This document shows, piece after piece, positions 36,946 through 46,311 of a stretch of 64,000 nucleotides of DNA. The stretch is from Microcoleus sp. FACHB-61. Lineage in GTDB: Bacteria; Cyanobacteriota; Cyanobacteriia; Cyanobacteriales; Microcoleaceae. The notes beneath the pieces were generated by a model. It was not told the DNA's origin. It was given only the letters and a program-made list of their open reading frames with translations, and did not search any database. Location: the NCBI GenBank assembly GCA_014695295.1, contig JACJNY010000010.1, positions 1-64,000 on the forward strand. Direction: 5' to 3'. The position numbers and the translations under genes were made by a program. The stretch's first letter is position 1. Every line of letters starts with the position of its first letter.

Positions 36946-37260
36946 CTATCCTACTTGAGCAATAATTTGCCCTATATCTTGAGGCGTTGCACCTGTTGCT
37001 AGAATTGCGCGTATTAACAGTTCAATTAAAACCGAATCGTCGCCATTTTCAGCCTTTGCAATACGAGGTTGGCTGGAGTTGATTTTCTCAGCTAACTCTG
37101 CCTGTGTCATCAATCTTTGCAGACGTTCTTTGAGATTAAGACTGAGGGCTAACTTAATGTCAATTAGCATCGATTCCTCTGGTGAAAGTTCTAAGAATTC
37201 CGAGGTCGAGCCGATCTTCCAGCCTTTATCTTCTAGACGCTTCTTTTTCGCTTCATCCAT
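36946..37260 (-). CDS. XRE-family HTH protein, probable antitoxin
   Basis: ATG 37260 behind GGGAGGA gives 104 residues (a longer start at 37287 is in frame). The helix-turn-helix is LKERLQRLMTQAELAEKINS SQPRIAKAENG (about 50-80). A HigA-like role is suggested by size and by a short open frame directly upstream on the same strand that looks like the end of a small protein. Confidence 0.7.
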   Translation of the reverse strand: MDEAKKKRLEDKGWKIGSTSEFLELSPEESMLIDIKLALSLNLKERLQRLMTQAELAEKINSSQPRIAKAENGDDSVLIELLIRAILATGATPQDIGQIIAQVG

Positions 37261-37264
37261 AACA

Positions 37265-37420
37265 TTAGTCCTCCCTATCCGTGTCATACTTCTTCAATCG
37301 TTTCTTGCAGTTTTCAATCACGTTAGGCTTATTGATTTCGTCCAGATCGCCATTTATATCATATCTGATATAATTATAGGTGTCATCGCAGCCCAACCAG
37401 GGCTTGCAGCGGACAGTCTA
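37265..37420 (-). pseudogene. Possible truncated toxin partner upstream of the XRE gene
   Basis: About 50 open codons ending at TAA 37265-37267, reading KPWLGCDDTYNYIRYDINGD then LDEINKPNVIENCKKRLKKY. There is a stop just upstream and no clear ATG, so only the C-terminal part of a small protein appears to remain. The position, 4 bp before the XRE gene, fits a toxin-antitoxin layout; no family recognised. Confidence 0.35.
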
Positions 37421-37548
37421 AACACTCTAGTGATGGCTCGAAAACTAATGCCGCTGTTGAACGCAATCGTTATACCAACAGCGAAAAGTCTTTTGATCTG
37501 CGATCGAGCCGATCGAACTTTTCAAAAGTTCGATCGCCCATTTCCTAC

Positions 37549-38817
37549 TTAACAAACAGCCGCTACAGCCAACTCTGTAATCGCCGCCTCCGGGCCCACC
37601 AAAGAAACATACGGTTCTACAAAATATTTCTTAGCAGCATCCCGCGCTTGTGAAGCTGTCACCTGTGCAATTTCTTCTTGAAACTGCTGGTCAAATTTAA
37701 TTCCCAATCCCAAAATTTCGTACCAACCTAAAACTTGGGCAATTTGCGAATTAGTTTGTTTTCCTAAAGCATATTGACCGAGCATTTTATTCTTGCAAGC
37801 TTGCAATTCTTCCTCGCTTAGTTCGGTGTTGGCGAGTCGATCGACTTCTGCGCGCAATCCTTCAAAAGCAGTCGCCGTATTTTCGGGCGCCGTACCCATG
37901 TACACGACAAACTGAGCCGTGTCCAAGCGCGTCGCGTAGACTGCGGAAACGTCGTAAGCCAAGCCCCGCTTTTCCCGCAATTCCACAAACAATCGGCTCG
38001 ACAAACCGTTACCCAAATAAGTATTCAGCAACTTAATCGCTGCATAGTCGGGATTTTTGACAGAGGGTGCAAGGTAGCCCAGCATAATCACTGATTGCTG
38101 CGTATCTTGGGCCGTAACGACCGATTGAGGGGATGGTGACAGGGGGGGGACGGTTAAAGTTGGTAAGGGTGTTAAAGGCGCTTTCCAGTCCCCAAAAGTT
38201 CGATCGATCAGGGCGATCGCATCTTCGGTCGAGATTCTGCCGGCTACAGAAATAACTACATTATCGGGACGGAAATAGGTTTTGTGGAACTGTTCAAGCT
38301 CGTTTCTGGTGAGCTTTGACATAGTAGCTTCCGTGCCCAAGGGAGAGAAAGCATAGGGATGTTCCTGGTACATCGCGTGCCGCAATTGCTCGAAGGCGAT
38401 CGCAAATGGCTGTTCTTGTTGCGATCGAATTGCCGATATGGCAATGCGGCGTTCGAGTTCGACTTCAGCTTCCGGGAAAGTAGGCGATCGCGTCAATTGC
38501 CCCGCCAACTCCAAAATCTCCTCAAAATCCGCAGAAACCGTCTTCAAACTCACTAAAAAATAGTCTGTAGTAGAGTCGGCACTCAACCTCGCTCCCACCG
38601 ATTCTACACGCTCGGCAATTTCCAGCGAAGACAGCCGATCGGTTCCCTTAGTCATTACCGCCGACAGCAAGTGACACAATCCTGCTTGTTCCGGCTGCAC
38701 GTAGCGACTGCCGGCCCGCAGAAATATCCTAGCTGCAATAATATCTGCTGCTGGATTTTCTGCTGCCAAGACAACAATACCGTTGTCTAAAACCGTGCGC
38801 TGGATTTCATTTTTCAT
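37549..38817 (-). CDS. M16 peptidase-like protein lacking the zinc motif (regulatory subunit)
   Basis: 422 residues from ATG 38817. Both M16 halves are present, but the zinc-binding HxxEH is replaced by HLLSA (in AGLCHLLSAVMTKGTDRL), so it should not bind zinc. In the second half the SSRLFVELREKRGLAYDVSA segment keeps the Arg/Tyr pair typical of non-catalytic partners. Together with the next gene upstream on this strand (active HFLEH) it fits a two-subunit peptidase like mitochondrial processing peptidase. Substrate unknown; short peptides or signal remnants are usual for the family. Confidence 0.85.
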   Translation of the reverse strand: MKNEIQRTVLDNGIVVLAAENPAADIIAARIFLRAGSRYVQPEQAGLCHLLSAVMTKGTDRLSSLEIAERVESVGARLSADSTTDYFLVSLKTVSADFEEILELAGQLTRSPTFPEAEVELERRIAISAIRSQQEQPFAIAFEQLRHAMYQEHPYAFSPLGTEATMSKLTRNELEQFHKTYFRPDNVVISVAGRISTEDAIALIDRTFGDWKAPLTPLPTLTVPPLSPSPQSVVTAQDTQQSVIMLGYLAPSVKNPDYAAIKLLNTYLGNGLSSRLFVELREKRGLAYDVSAVYATRLDTAQFVVYMGTAPENTATAFEGLRAEVDRLANTELSEEELQACKNKMLGQYALGKQTNSQIAQVLGWYEILGLGIKFDQQFQEEIAQVTASQARDAAKKYFVEPYVSLVGPEAAITELAVAAVC

Positions 38818-39119
38818 GGTTAATTTAGTTGGGAATTGGTAATTGGGAATGGGTAATTGGTAATTGGTAATTGGTAATTACTTGATTGCCATTTTTCTAT
38901 TTTGCATTTGCATATTGTATGATGTCATACCGGGCAGGGCTTGACGCACAACATCTAAATGTAACAACATCTATCCTCTAGGGTGCGCCACAAGCACACA
39001 GAACCCCGGACAAACGCCGAACCTCTAATCCGTAGGGTGCGCCACAAGCACAGAGAACCCCCGACAAACGCCGAACATCTATCCGGTATAAAAGATATTT
39101 ATTTTCACCCGTTTACCAA
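38818..39119. repeat. Spacer with heptamer array and a 54-bp spaced direct repeat
   Basis: About 38830-38880 carries TTGGTAA/TGGGAAT heptamers. Two copies of TAGGGTGCGCCACAAGCAC...GAACCCC(C)GACAAACGCCGAAC lie at 38979-39029 and 39033-39083, differing by a few bases. No gene is seen. Confidence 0.7.
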
Positions 39120-40385
39120 TTAGATTGGTTTGAGCACCACGGCTGTATAGCGCCGGGGAGAGAGATATTGTTGAGCTAGGCGCTGGAGGTCTAAGGGCCC
39201 AAATGCTTTAATTCTGGTGGGATAGCTGAGCGCTAATTCGGCACTGGCGATCGTATTGTAATATCCGTAAAGACCGGCTAGCTGTCCCGGCGTTTCGATC
39301 GAGAAAGCAAAATCGTTGCACAGCAAACGCTTACAGCGGAGCAATTCTACCTCAGAAACAGGCTCAGACTGCAATTGCCAAAGCCGATCGCAAATCCGAG
39401 ATTCCACCTCTTCGACATCCTCCGCTTCCAAGACTGCACTGATAGTAAATAAACTCGATTCCCGTTGCAGCGAGAAAGTGCTGTCGATCGCCTGTACCAA
39501 TTGTAATTCTTCCCGCAGTTCCCTGACTAAACGCGAAGTCCGCCCGTCTGCAAGCAACACCGACAGCAAATCCAAGCCGCAAGCACTTTGCAAGTGTTCA
39601 ACTCCCGGGCCCGTCCAGGCCATCATCAGCCGCGCTTGTTCCAATCGGGGGAGACAGAGTTCCTGACGGCGAATTTCTATCAGTGGCGGTTCCGCCTCAG
39701 CGGTTAATTTGGGACAATCCCATTTAGCCGAAAACTGCTCAAATGCTTTTCCCGTAACATCTCTGGCCTGTTGTTCATCAATTCCCCCGACTACCACCAC
39801 AGTCATATTTTCCGGCTGATAGTGCGATCGGTGGAAACAGCGCATTTCGTGGGGAGTTCGCGACATCAGCAACTCTTCGGTCCCCAATACCGATCGCCTG
39901 TAGGGATGTCGCTGATAAACTGTTTCCATCATTGCTTGGAAACCCAGCCAATCGGGATTGTCTTGAGCTTGACGGATTTCTTCTAGCACCACATCTCGCT
40001 CGCGATCGAATTCAGCATCGGGAATCGAAGCGCGCAGCAGCAATTCTGCCAGCGGCTGGGCAGTTTCTGCTAAATAATCGGCTGCAGCGTTGACGAAAAA
40101 ATGGGCGTAGTCGTGACTTGTAGCTGCGTTGGCGACACCGCCGCGATTTTCGATTACCTGGTCAAATTCTCCAGGGGCGATCGAATCCGTCCCTTTAAAT
40201 ATCATGTGTTCGAGAAAATGAGCCATTCCCGACCAAGAATCCGGCTCCAGCGTAGCGCCAGCCCTCACCCACACGTCTAGGGCGACCACGGGTGTGGCCG
40301 AAATCCGCTGGTGAATTACCGTTAACCCGTTGTTGAGCTTCCAGACATTGGCTGGGAACTCTAAAGCAGTGAGCAGTTGAGACAA
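39120..40385 (-). CDS. M16 zinc peptidase (catalytic subunit)
   Basis: 421 residues from ATG 40385. HFLEHMIFKGT (about 57-67) gives the HxxEH zinc ligands, and a downstream Glu in the DRERDVVLEEIRQAQD helix completes the site. The second half lacks the Arg/Tyr pair (RLVRELREELQLVQAIDS), as expected for the catalytic partner. It precedes the inactive homologue by 302 bp on the same strand; the two proteins likely form a heterodimer. Confidence 0.9.
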   Translation of the reverse strand: MSQLLTALEFPANVWKLNNGLTVIHQRISATPVVALDVWVRAGATLEPDSWSGMAHFLEHMIFKGTDSIAPGEFDQVIENRGGVANAATSHDYAHFFVNAAADYLAETAQPLAELLLRASIPDAEFDRERDVVLEEIRQAQDNPDWLGFQAMMETVYQRHPYRRSVLGTEELLMSRTPHEMRCFHRSHYQPENMTVVVVGGIDEQQARDVTGKAFEQFSAKWDCPKLTAEAEPPLIEIRRQELCLPRLEQARLMMAWTGPGVEHLQSACGLDLLSVLLADGRTSRLVRELREELQLVQAIDSTFSLQRESSLFTISAVLEAEDVEEVESRICDRLWQLQSEPVSEVELLRCKRLLCNDFAFSIETPGQLAGLYGYYNTIASAELALSYPTRIKAFGPLDLQRLAQQYLSPRRYTAVVLKPI

Positions 40386-40681
40386 GCTAGTTATTCTTAA
40401 ACTTTAGTTAACTTTGGCTGCAACTATGGTAGCGCTTTACAGCTATGCGATCGGGATTAATTGATACAGAAATGATTAGTCATCTGCCATTAATCCTTAC
40501 TCATCAGTTATTTTTTGCTGTTTTTTCAAGCAGTCTCAAATACTTACCATTTTTTTGCTCAAAAGTCAATAGGTTTCGCGGGATATTAATTAATCAGTCG
40601 GGAGAAAGAGGATCTTATCAGAATATATCAATAAATTAAGAGATGTAAGAACACTAACGACCTTGAGAGGAGAAACAACTG

Positions 40682-41710
40682 ATGGTAGCTACCTTAGAAG
40701 ATACCAAGCGCCAAGCGATCGCGACTAAATTAGCAGAAATGAAAGCGGTGCAAAACCTCTTGATCGCCAACGAGCAATTGTTCATCAACTCCTGCAACGA
40801 CTCCGAACTAGCCCAGCGCTTCCGGGATATGCTCGAAGACGATCGCAAAAATTTGGGCGTATTAGAAACCACGATCGTGCAATACGGCATTCAAGCCGAA
40901 CCCAAAGAAACCAGCACAAAAATGCTTGAAGAAGTTCAGCAACTCATGCAAGGTTCTGAACTTACATTGTTTGAAAAAGTCACCCAGCACGAACTGCTAA
41001 AACACAAACAAACAATGGCCGGTTTGTTAATTCACAAAGCTGCTCAAGTAGTCGGCGCCGACATCGAAGCTGCCATTACCCCGCTCAACACAGTTAACTT
41101 TGAGAACCGCGCTCACCAAGAACAACTCAAAGGAGTTCTCGAAATTTTAGGAGTGCGCGAACTGACCGGCAAAGACCCCGACCAAGGCGTTTGGGCGCGC
41201 GTGCAAGATGCAATGGCCGCAATGACCGGCATCATCGGCGGTGCAGTTACCCGCACCAAAGATGAGATGAGCATCACAGACATCATCTCAATGGATCACC
41301 GCAAAACCGATACCCTCTTTATGGAAATCGCAAGCACCGACGATCCTCAAAAACTGCAAGAATTCTTCGGTCAACTTTACAAAGACCTCAGCGTTCACGC
41401 AGAAGCAGAAGAACAAGTTGTTTATCCCGCAGTTCGCAGCTACTACGGCAATACTCAAGAACTGTACAGCGAGCAAGCAGAAATGAAGCAGATGCTCGCC
41501 CAAATTAAGGCTCTCAACCCCACTTCTTCTGATTTCAAAGCCCAAATCAAACAGCTCCAAACAGCGGTTCAAGATCACGTTCGACAAGAAGAAAACGATA
41601 TGTTCCCTCACATTCGCCGCCACCTGAGCGAAGCACAAATGGAACAAATGGCTACTGAATTCAAAGCAGCCAAAAGCACGATCCAGCAAGAAATGGCTAA
41701 CATGAAATAA
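40682..41710 (+). CDS. Hemerythrin (HHE) domain protein
   Basis: 342 residues from ATG 40682 with GAGAGGAG upstream. The N-terminal 190 residues form a helical domain (MKAVQNLLIANEQLFINSCN) with internal similarity to ferritin-like bundles. The C-terminal HHE domain (about 200-330) holds iron ligands in ISMDHRKTDTLFMEI, DLSVHAEAEEQVVYPAV and AVQDHVRQEENDMFPHI. HHE proteins bind O2 or NO or sense redox/iron. A strong terminator follows. Confidence 0.88.
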   Translation: MVATLEDTKRQAIATKLAEMKAVQNLLIANEQLFINSCNDSELAQRFRDMLEDDRKNLGVLETTIVQYGIQAEPKETSTKMLEEVQQLMQGSELTLFEKVTQHELLKHKQTMAGLLIHKAAQVVGADIEAAITPLNTVNFENRAHQEQLKGVLEILGVRELTGKDPDQGVWARVQDAMAAMTGIIGGAVTRTKDEMSITDIISMDHRKTDTLFMEIASTDDPQKLQEFFGQLYKDLSVHAEAEEQVVYPAVRSYYGNTQELYSEQAEMKQMLAQIKALNPTSSDFKAQIKQLQTAVQDHVRQEENDMFPHIRRHLSEAQMEQMATEFKAAKSTIQQEMANMK

Positions 41711-41771
41711 TTCAGCAGTCGGCTAATTTTCACTCTAGCAAAACTAGAGAATAGCTAAACTGCAACCTATC

Positions 41772-41810
41772 AATCCCGCTACCAACCTGGTGGCGGGATT
41801 ATTGTTTTTT
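41772..41810 (+). terminator. Rho-independent terminator after the hemerythrin gene
   Basis: A 13-bp stem (AATCCCGCTACCA with TGGTGGCGGGATT, one G-T pair) around loop ACC, then ATTGTTTTTT. Confidence 0.9.
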
Positions 41811-41904
41811 ATAAACACACAAATCTTCAAATTATACCTAACAATTATAAAAACTTATGCAACAGTAGCCAGGGCTGATAAAATGTAGTCCCATGCGGTT
41901 ATAG

Positions 41905-42640
41905 ATGAAGAGTGTTTCTGTTGAAAATTTTTCTTCAATATCAGCGCAAAATGTTTATTTCAAATTATCTAAATTTTCATAGATACCACAACTTAATTCT
42001 TGTTTTGTATAGGGTCATACCCTCTCAATCAAATTCAATTCCGGGCTGTATGGTGATTGAAAAATCAGTAAAATGTCCAGAAGGTATTTTCAGGCTACTA
42101 CGGGAGTGAAACCTACCCTTATCCAATTGAAGAACATTTAAATGCTCGGGCTATTCAGAGGCTAATTGAGTTGATAATTTTTGAAAAAATAGACAGAATG
42201 TGAGAACTCGCTCCCAAAAGCTTTCTCCTGCTTGTGGGGCAACTGCTCCATATAGTAAGCTTGAAAATCCCCTTAAATTTTACCTATTGCTTTGACTCCA
42301 AAAACAGTATTTCTTTATTTCCATCGCTTTTAAGCTAATTGTAGTTTCATCTTGACACCAATCTTAGAACCCATCATTTGCTGGGATTGGAGTAGTAGAC
42401 TCTAGCCATTCAGCTACTTTGAGTAACTTTTTTACTTTTTTTAAACTCGCTAACTGCTGACTCATCTTTTTGGTTACTCAAACGCCTTGGTACTTTTAAT
42501 CTTGCCGACCCTCGGTGCCTGAAACTTTTCTCGATTACTCAAAGTTCACTGATGGGAAAGAATGATTTTTAAGTCGTCTGCTGCTGAACCAATTATTTCT
42601 TGGTACTTTACTTTAAATAACAGTCCTTAATCTCTAGTTG
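41905..42640 (-). pseudogene. Dead IS630-type transposase (relic 1)
   Basis: On the minus strand, pieces of an IS630 transposase are readable in shifting frames: YGAVAPQAGESFWERVLTFC, then LNVLQLDKGRFHS, then LLIFQSPYSPELNLIERV followed by a stop, and YENLDNLK. Several stops and frame changes show it is long dead. The N-terminal part is even more decayed. It lies to the left of the SDR/MBL gene pair; another IS630 relic lies to the right. Confidence 0.75.
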
Positions 42641-42968
42641 GCAGAGCATAGTTTTTGGGAAATGGTATAAATATAGGACAATATTTATTAAAAAATATTC
42701 AAAATCTCATTTAAGAAGCGTTGGTTTTTGGCTGGCCCGAGCACGGAGGCAGGCAGCCAGAAAACAAGCTGAAGCGGGGATAGACTTTGGGAGTTATTCG
42801 AGATGTCTAAAACACAATAGCGATACGTCCTTGGAAAGATGCGATCGCCCTGCTGCCTCCCTAGGATTGTAAAAGTTGAAAGGCCACAGTCCACACAGGT
42901 TGTCTGGTAGAAAGAGAAGCAAGCCCGGACAAACGAGTACGGAGCAGTTACACAGGAGTTTGCAGGTT

Positions 42969-43772
42969 ATGAACAGTTCCTTGACCCGCCCCTTGGCTGT
43001 CGTGACGGGTGCCTCTAACGGCATCGGCTACGAACTCGCCAAACAGTTCGCTCAAAACGGCTTCGATCTTCTAGTCACTTCCACCGGCCCAAGTATCAAT
43101 GAAGCAGCTATTGCCTTCGAGAAGCTCGGTGCCCAAGTCGAGACGGTGGAGGCAGACCTCGCTACATACGACGGTGTTGAAACGCTCTACAGCAAAATTA
43201 AGGCGACTGGTCGATCGGTGGATGCGATCGCGATTAACGCAGGTGTCGGTGTCGGTGGCGACTTTGCCCGCGAAACTGACCTGAAGGACGAACTCAATCT
43301 GATCAACCTAAATGTCGTCTCGTCCGTACATCTCGCCAAACGGGTAGTAAAGGATATGGTCGATCGCCACCAGGGTCGCATCCTGTTCTCTTCGTCGATC
43401 GCCGCCCTGATGCCGGGGCCGTTCGAGGCAGTCTACGCGGCATCCAAAGCATTTCTGCAATCCTTCTCGGAGGCGCTGCGTAACGAGTTGAAGGATACGG
43501 GCGTCACCGTCACCTCACTGATGCCAGGGCCAACTGATACCAACTTCTTCCATCGGGCGGGAATGGATGATACTAAGGCGGGTGCGGATAAGAAAGATGA
43601 CCCGGCTATGGTTGCCAAGCAAGGTTTCGAGGCGCTGATGGCAGGCAAGGACAGCATTATTGCAGGATCGCTCAAGACGAAGCTTCAGGGCACTGTAAGC
43701 AAGGTCTTGCCTGATACCGCTAATGCCGAACTGCACCGTCAACTTACTGAACCGGGGTCGGCTAATAAGTAA
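42969..43772 (+). CDS. Short-chain dehydrogenase/reductase (SDR)
   Basis: ATG 42969 with GGAG upstream gives 267 residues; the longer frame from 42876 begins in non-coding DNA. Rossmann motif VVTGASNGIGYELAKQF (about 11-27), NAGVGVGG, the catalytic SSSIAALMPGPFEAVYAASK with Ser, Tyr and Lys, and SLMPGPTDTNFF. Reduces or oxidises an unknown carbonyl/alcohol with NAD(P). Composition looks richer in G+C than neighbouring genes, and IS630 relics flank the pair, hinting at acquisition by transfer. Confidence 0.88.
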   Translation: MNSSLTRPLAVVTGASNGIGYELAKQFAQNGFDLLVTSTGPSINEAAIAFEKLGAQVETVEADLATYDGVETLYSKIKATGRSVDAIAINAGVGVGGDFARETDLKDELNLINLNVVSSVHLAKRVVKDMVDRHQGRILFSSSIAALMPGPFEAVYAASKAFLQSFSEALRNELKDTGVTVTSLMPGPTDTNFFHRAGMDDTKAGADKKDDPAMVAKQGFEALMAGKDSIIAGSLKTKLQGTVSKVLPDTANAELHRQLTEPGSANK

Positions 43773-43878
43773 TCTGCGCCTACAGATCGATCGAATATGC
43801 TCAGTTGAGACTGTTTTCAACTAGGCCGGAACTTACACATTTAGGATGGCTCCTCGGAGGCATCGTAACAGAGGATTT

Positions 43879-44721
43879 ATGCAAATTCACCATCTCAATT
43901 GTGGCTGTATGTGCCCGATTGGCGGGCCGCTCTTCGATGGATTCAGTCGCGGGCTGACGGCGAACCTCGTCTGCCATTGTCTGCTCATTGAAACGAATCA
44001 GGGACTTGTTCTCATTGATACCGGCTTCGGACTGCGCGATATCAAGTCGCCTTATTCCCGCCTTAGCCCATTCTTTGTCCACTTTAATAACATCCAGTTC
44101 GATCGCAAGTACACGGCGATCGCTCAAATCGAGCAGCTTGGATTTTCTGCAAGCGATGTGCGCCATATTGTGCTGACCCACCTCGATTTCGATCATGCCG
44201 GTGGTCTAGAGGATTTTCCTGAAGCAACGGTACACGTTATGCAGTCGGAAATGGATGCTGCGCACGATCGGCACGGTTTCATCACAAAAAGGCGCTATCG
44301 TCCAGGGCAGTGGGATGAAGTCAAACGCTGGAAATACTATTCGGCGGGGGGCGAACCTTGGTTCGGTTTTGAGGCAGTCCGCGATCTGGAGGGGCTGCCA
44401 CCAGAGATTCTGCTTATCCCGCTTATCGGTCACACGCGGGGTCATGCGGGCATCGCGATCGACACTCCGGAGGGTTGGCTGCTACACGCAGGCGATGCCT
44501 ACTTTTACCGAGACGAGATGGGTTCCTCCAAACGACGCTGCACGCCCGGACTACGCGCCTACCAGTGGATGATGGAGGTAGACCGCAAGGCTAGGTTGCT
44601 CAATCAAGACCGGCTGCGCGCATTATCAGTCGATCGGAGTAGCAGCGTGCGCCTCTTCTGCAGTCACGACGCCCTTGAGTTGAAAGCGTTGGCTGGTAAG
44701 TCCAGCAGTTCTCCCAAGTAG
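43879..44721 (+). CDS. Metallo-beta-lactamase fold hydrolase
   Basis: ATG 43879, after AGAGGA, gives 280 residues. The metal motif is VLTHLDFDHAGG: H101, D103, D105, H106, so the second His of the usual HxHxDH is Asp. Later ligands: GHTRGHAGIAI and HAGDAYFY, then CSHD near the end. The start MQIHHLNCGCMCPIGGPLFD resembles AHL-lactonase/SdsA-like members, but substrate cannot be assigned. Lies 106 bp after the SDR gene on the same strand. Confidence 0.82.
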   Translation: MQIHHLNCGCMCPIGGPLFDGFSRGLTANLVCHCLLIETNQGLVLIDTGFGLRDIKSPYSRLSPFFVHFNNIQFDRKYTAIAQIEQLGFSASDVRHIVLTHLDFDHAGGLEDFPEATVHVMQSEMDAAHDRHGFITKRRYRPGQWDEVKRWKYYSAGGEPWFGFEAVRDLEGLPPEILLIPLIGHTRGHAGIAIDTPEGWLLHAGDAYFYRDEMGSSKRRCTPGLRAYQWMMEVDRKARLLNQDRLRALSVDRSSSVRLFCSHDALELKALAGKSSSSPK

Positions 44722-44894
44722 ACATTTCATCATTTACAAAACCAGTGCCAGTAACACCGATTCAGAAACCCAAACTTATCAATGTTACCGACCTTGGAGA
44801 CAAATCCTTGCTCTGACTTCCTAGAGGTCTTTATGTCTTTTAAACGCTTGGCCTTAGTGCTTTTGTATTCATGAGCTTATATATAGCAAGTCTA

Positions 44895-45955
44895 AATCAT
44901 TTGTGCAAAAGCATCATATTTTTTTAATTGAGGAGGAGTGAAAAGTTTAAACTTAAATAAAAATTGAAAGACTTTCTTAACCATGCTAAAAGTTTTACAT
45001 AGATCGTAAAAACGTCTAATAAAGTTTTTACCTTGTAGCCCAATACTTTCTACTGGATTTTATTCGGAACCATAAGGGCAAAATAAACAACAACTTATTG
45101 ACCATTTGGGCTGTGATTGACCGTCGTTTTCCCTGATTAATAGCTGCTGCATTTTTTGACCTCTATGGTAGCTAGCATTATCCCAGATTAACAACATTTT
45201 TTGATGTGGATTCATTTGCTTGAGTTATTCAACAAATTTAACTAGATTTTATTCATTTCCCGCTTTATATGGCTTCACAATACATTCTTTACTCACTAGA
45301 TTTTTTGCACCATGCTGGAGTTTGCCTATCTCGTTGATTGTCCAGCTTGACTACCGTTCTTTGTTGACGATCGCCCCATAAGTAGTGACAGAGCTCATCA
45401 CCTTGTAAGCGACAGTCATCTCAGGCATACACTACCAGTTCTCCTGCTATTTCTGGCTTGTGCTTTGAGATAATATCTCGGCAATTATAGGGTTTGTTAT
45501 GGAATAATTTCTGGTTGTTTACTCGATCTTTATACAATAGCTTTGTGCCAGTTTAATAGACCAAATTTCAATATTCGATAGTAAATTTCCCGCGATTTAA
45601 ATATATTTGATATTAAGTATCTTTTTAGTTCTGACATATTCCGGTTTTCGGGTTGAGATAGCCACTGGATAGTTGCGGATAGCTGTTCCTTAGTTAAATA
45701 GCTTTTTAAACCGGGATATTTTAACTTTAATGCCGCGACTCCCCCGGCTCAATATTTTCTGTGAGTTGGTGCAAGAAAACTTGTTGAAAATTCTAATCGT
45801 TTTTCGATTTCTCGATAACTAAAACCTTTTAATCTCAGCTTAACAGCCTGTGATATATTCCAGTCCGGGATATTTTTGGTATGAGAAATAAAGTTTTGCA
45901 ACTCTTCTAGTTCTCTCTCCTATTTTTTTTAGACTCGTTTAACATTTTTTTCTCC
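44895..45955 (-). pseudogene. Dead IS630-type transposase (relic 2)
   Basis: On the minus strand: ELEELQNFISHTKNIPDWNI, AVKLRLKGFSYREIEKRLEF, LKYPGLKSYLTKEQLSATIQ, FKSREIYYRILKFGLLNW, then LLIWDNASYHRGQKM, and a C-terminus ending in LFTPPQLKKYDAFAQMI, in several frames with stops. The middle DDE region is badly damaged. It differs in sequence from relic 1, so these are two different IS630-like elements. Confidence 0.75.
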
Positions 45956-45963
45956 TTTTTTTT

Positions 45964-46040
45964 GCTCCGAGTCGCGACTGCGGGCGCTCACGGGCGCCCG
46001 CAGCTTCGGTGTTCGATCGCCTGCTGTCGCGACTCGGAGC
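45964..46040. repeat. Nested GC-rich palindrome
   Basis: Outer perfect 14-bp arms GCTCCGAGTCGCGA (45964-45977) and TCGCGACTCGGAGC (46027-46040). Directly inside the left arm is a second hairpin, CTGCGGGCG (45978-45986) with CGCCCGCAG (45995-46003) around an 8-nt loop. It is much richer in G+C than the AT-rich surroundings. Confidence 0.85.
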
Positions 46041-46311
46041 CCCCGCTGCTGGCACTAACTACTTGTCTACACCCTTTTTCTCTTGAATTTGAGCTGACCA
46101 CTTTTCTTTTTACACAAATCATTCAGACGCGCTATAGGAGTGATTGTTAGCAAAACCCACCCCTAGAAGATACTATTGTTTTTTGCAATGACCTACTTAC
46201 CAAAGCAATTACAACAGTATCTACCGGAGTGGCAACGTTCTGAAACCATACAGAATGGGAGATCGCGATTATCCCTATTTGACTGGTACTTTATTTCTCG
46301 GCAAGTCCTTT

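Noticed and set aside
46196..46311. Short plus-strand frame beginning MTYLPKQLQQYLPEWQRSET
   Set aside because: Protein-like at first, but it is too short before the next gene's end and I could not tie it to a family; it may be a transposase scrap.
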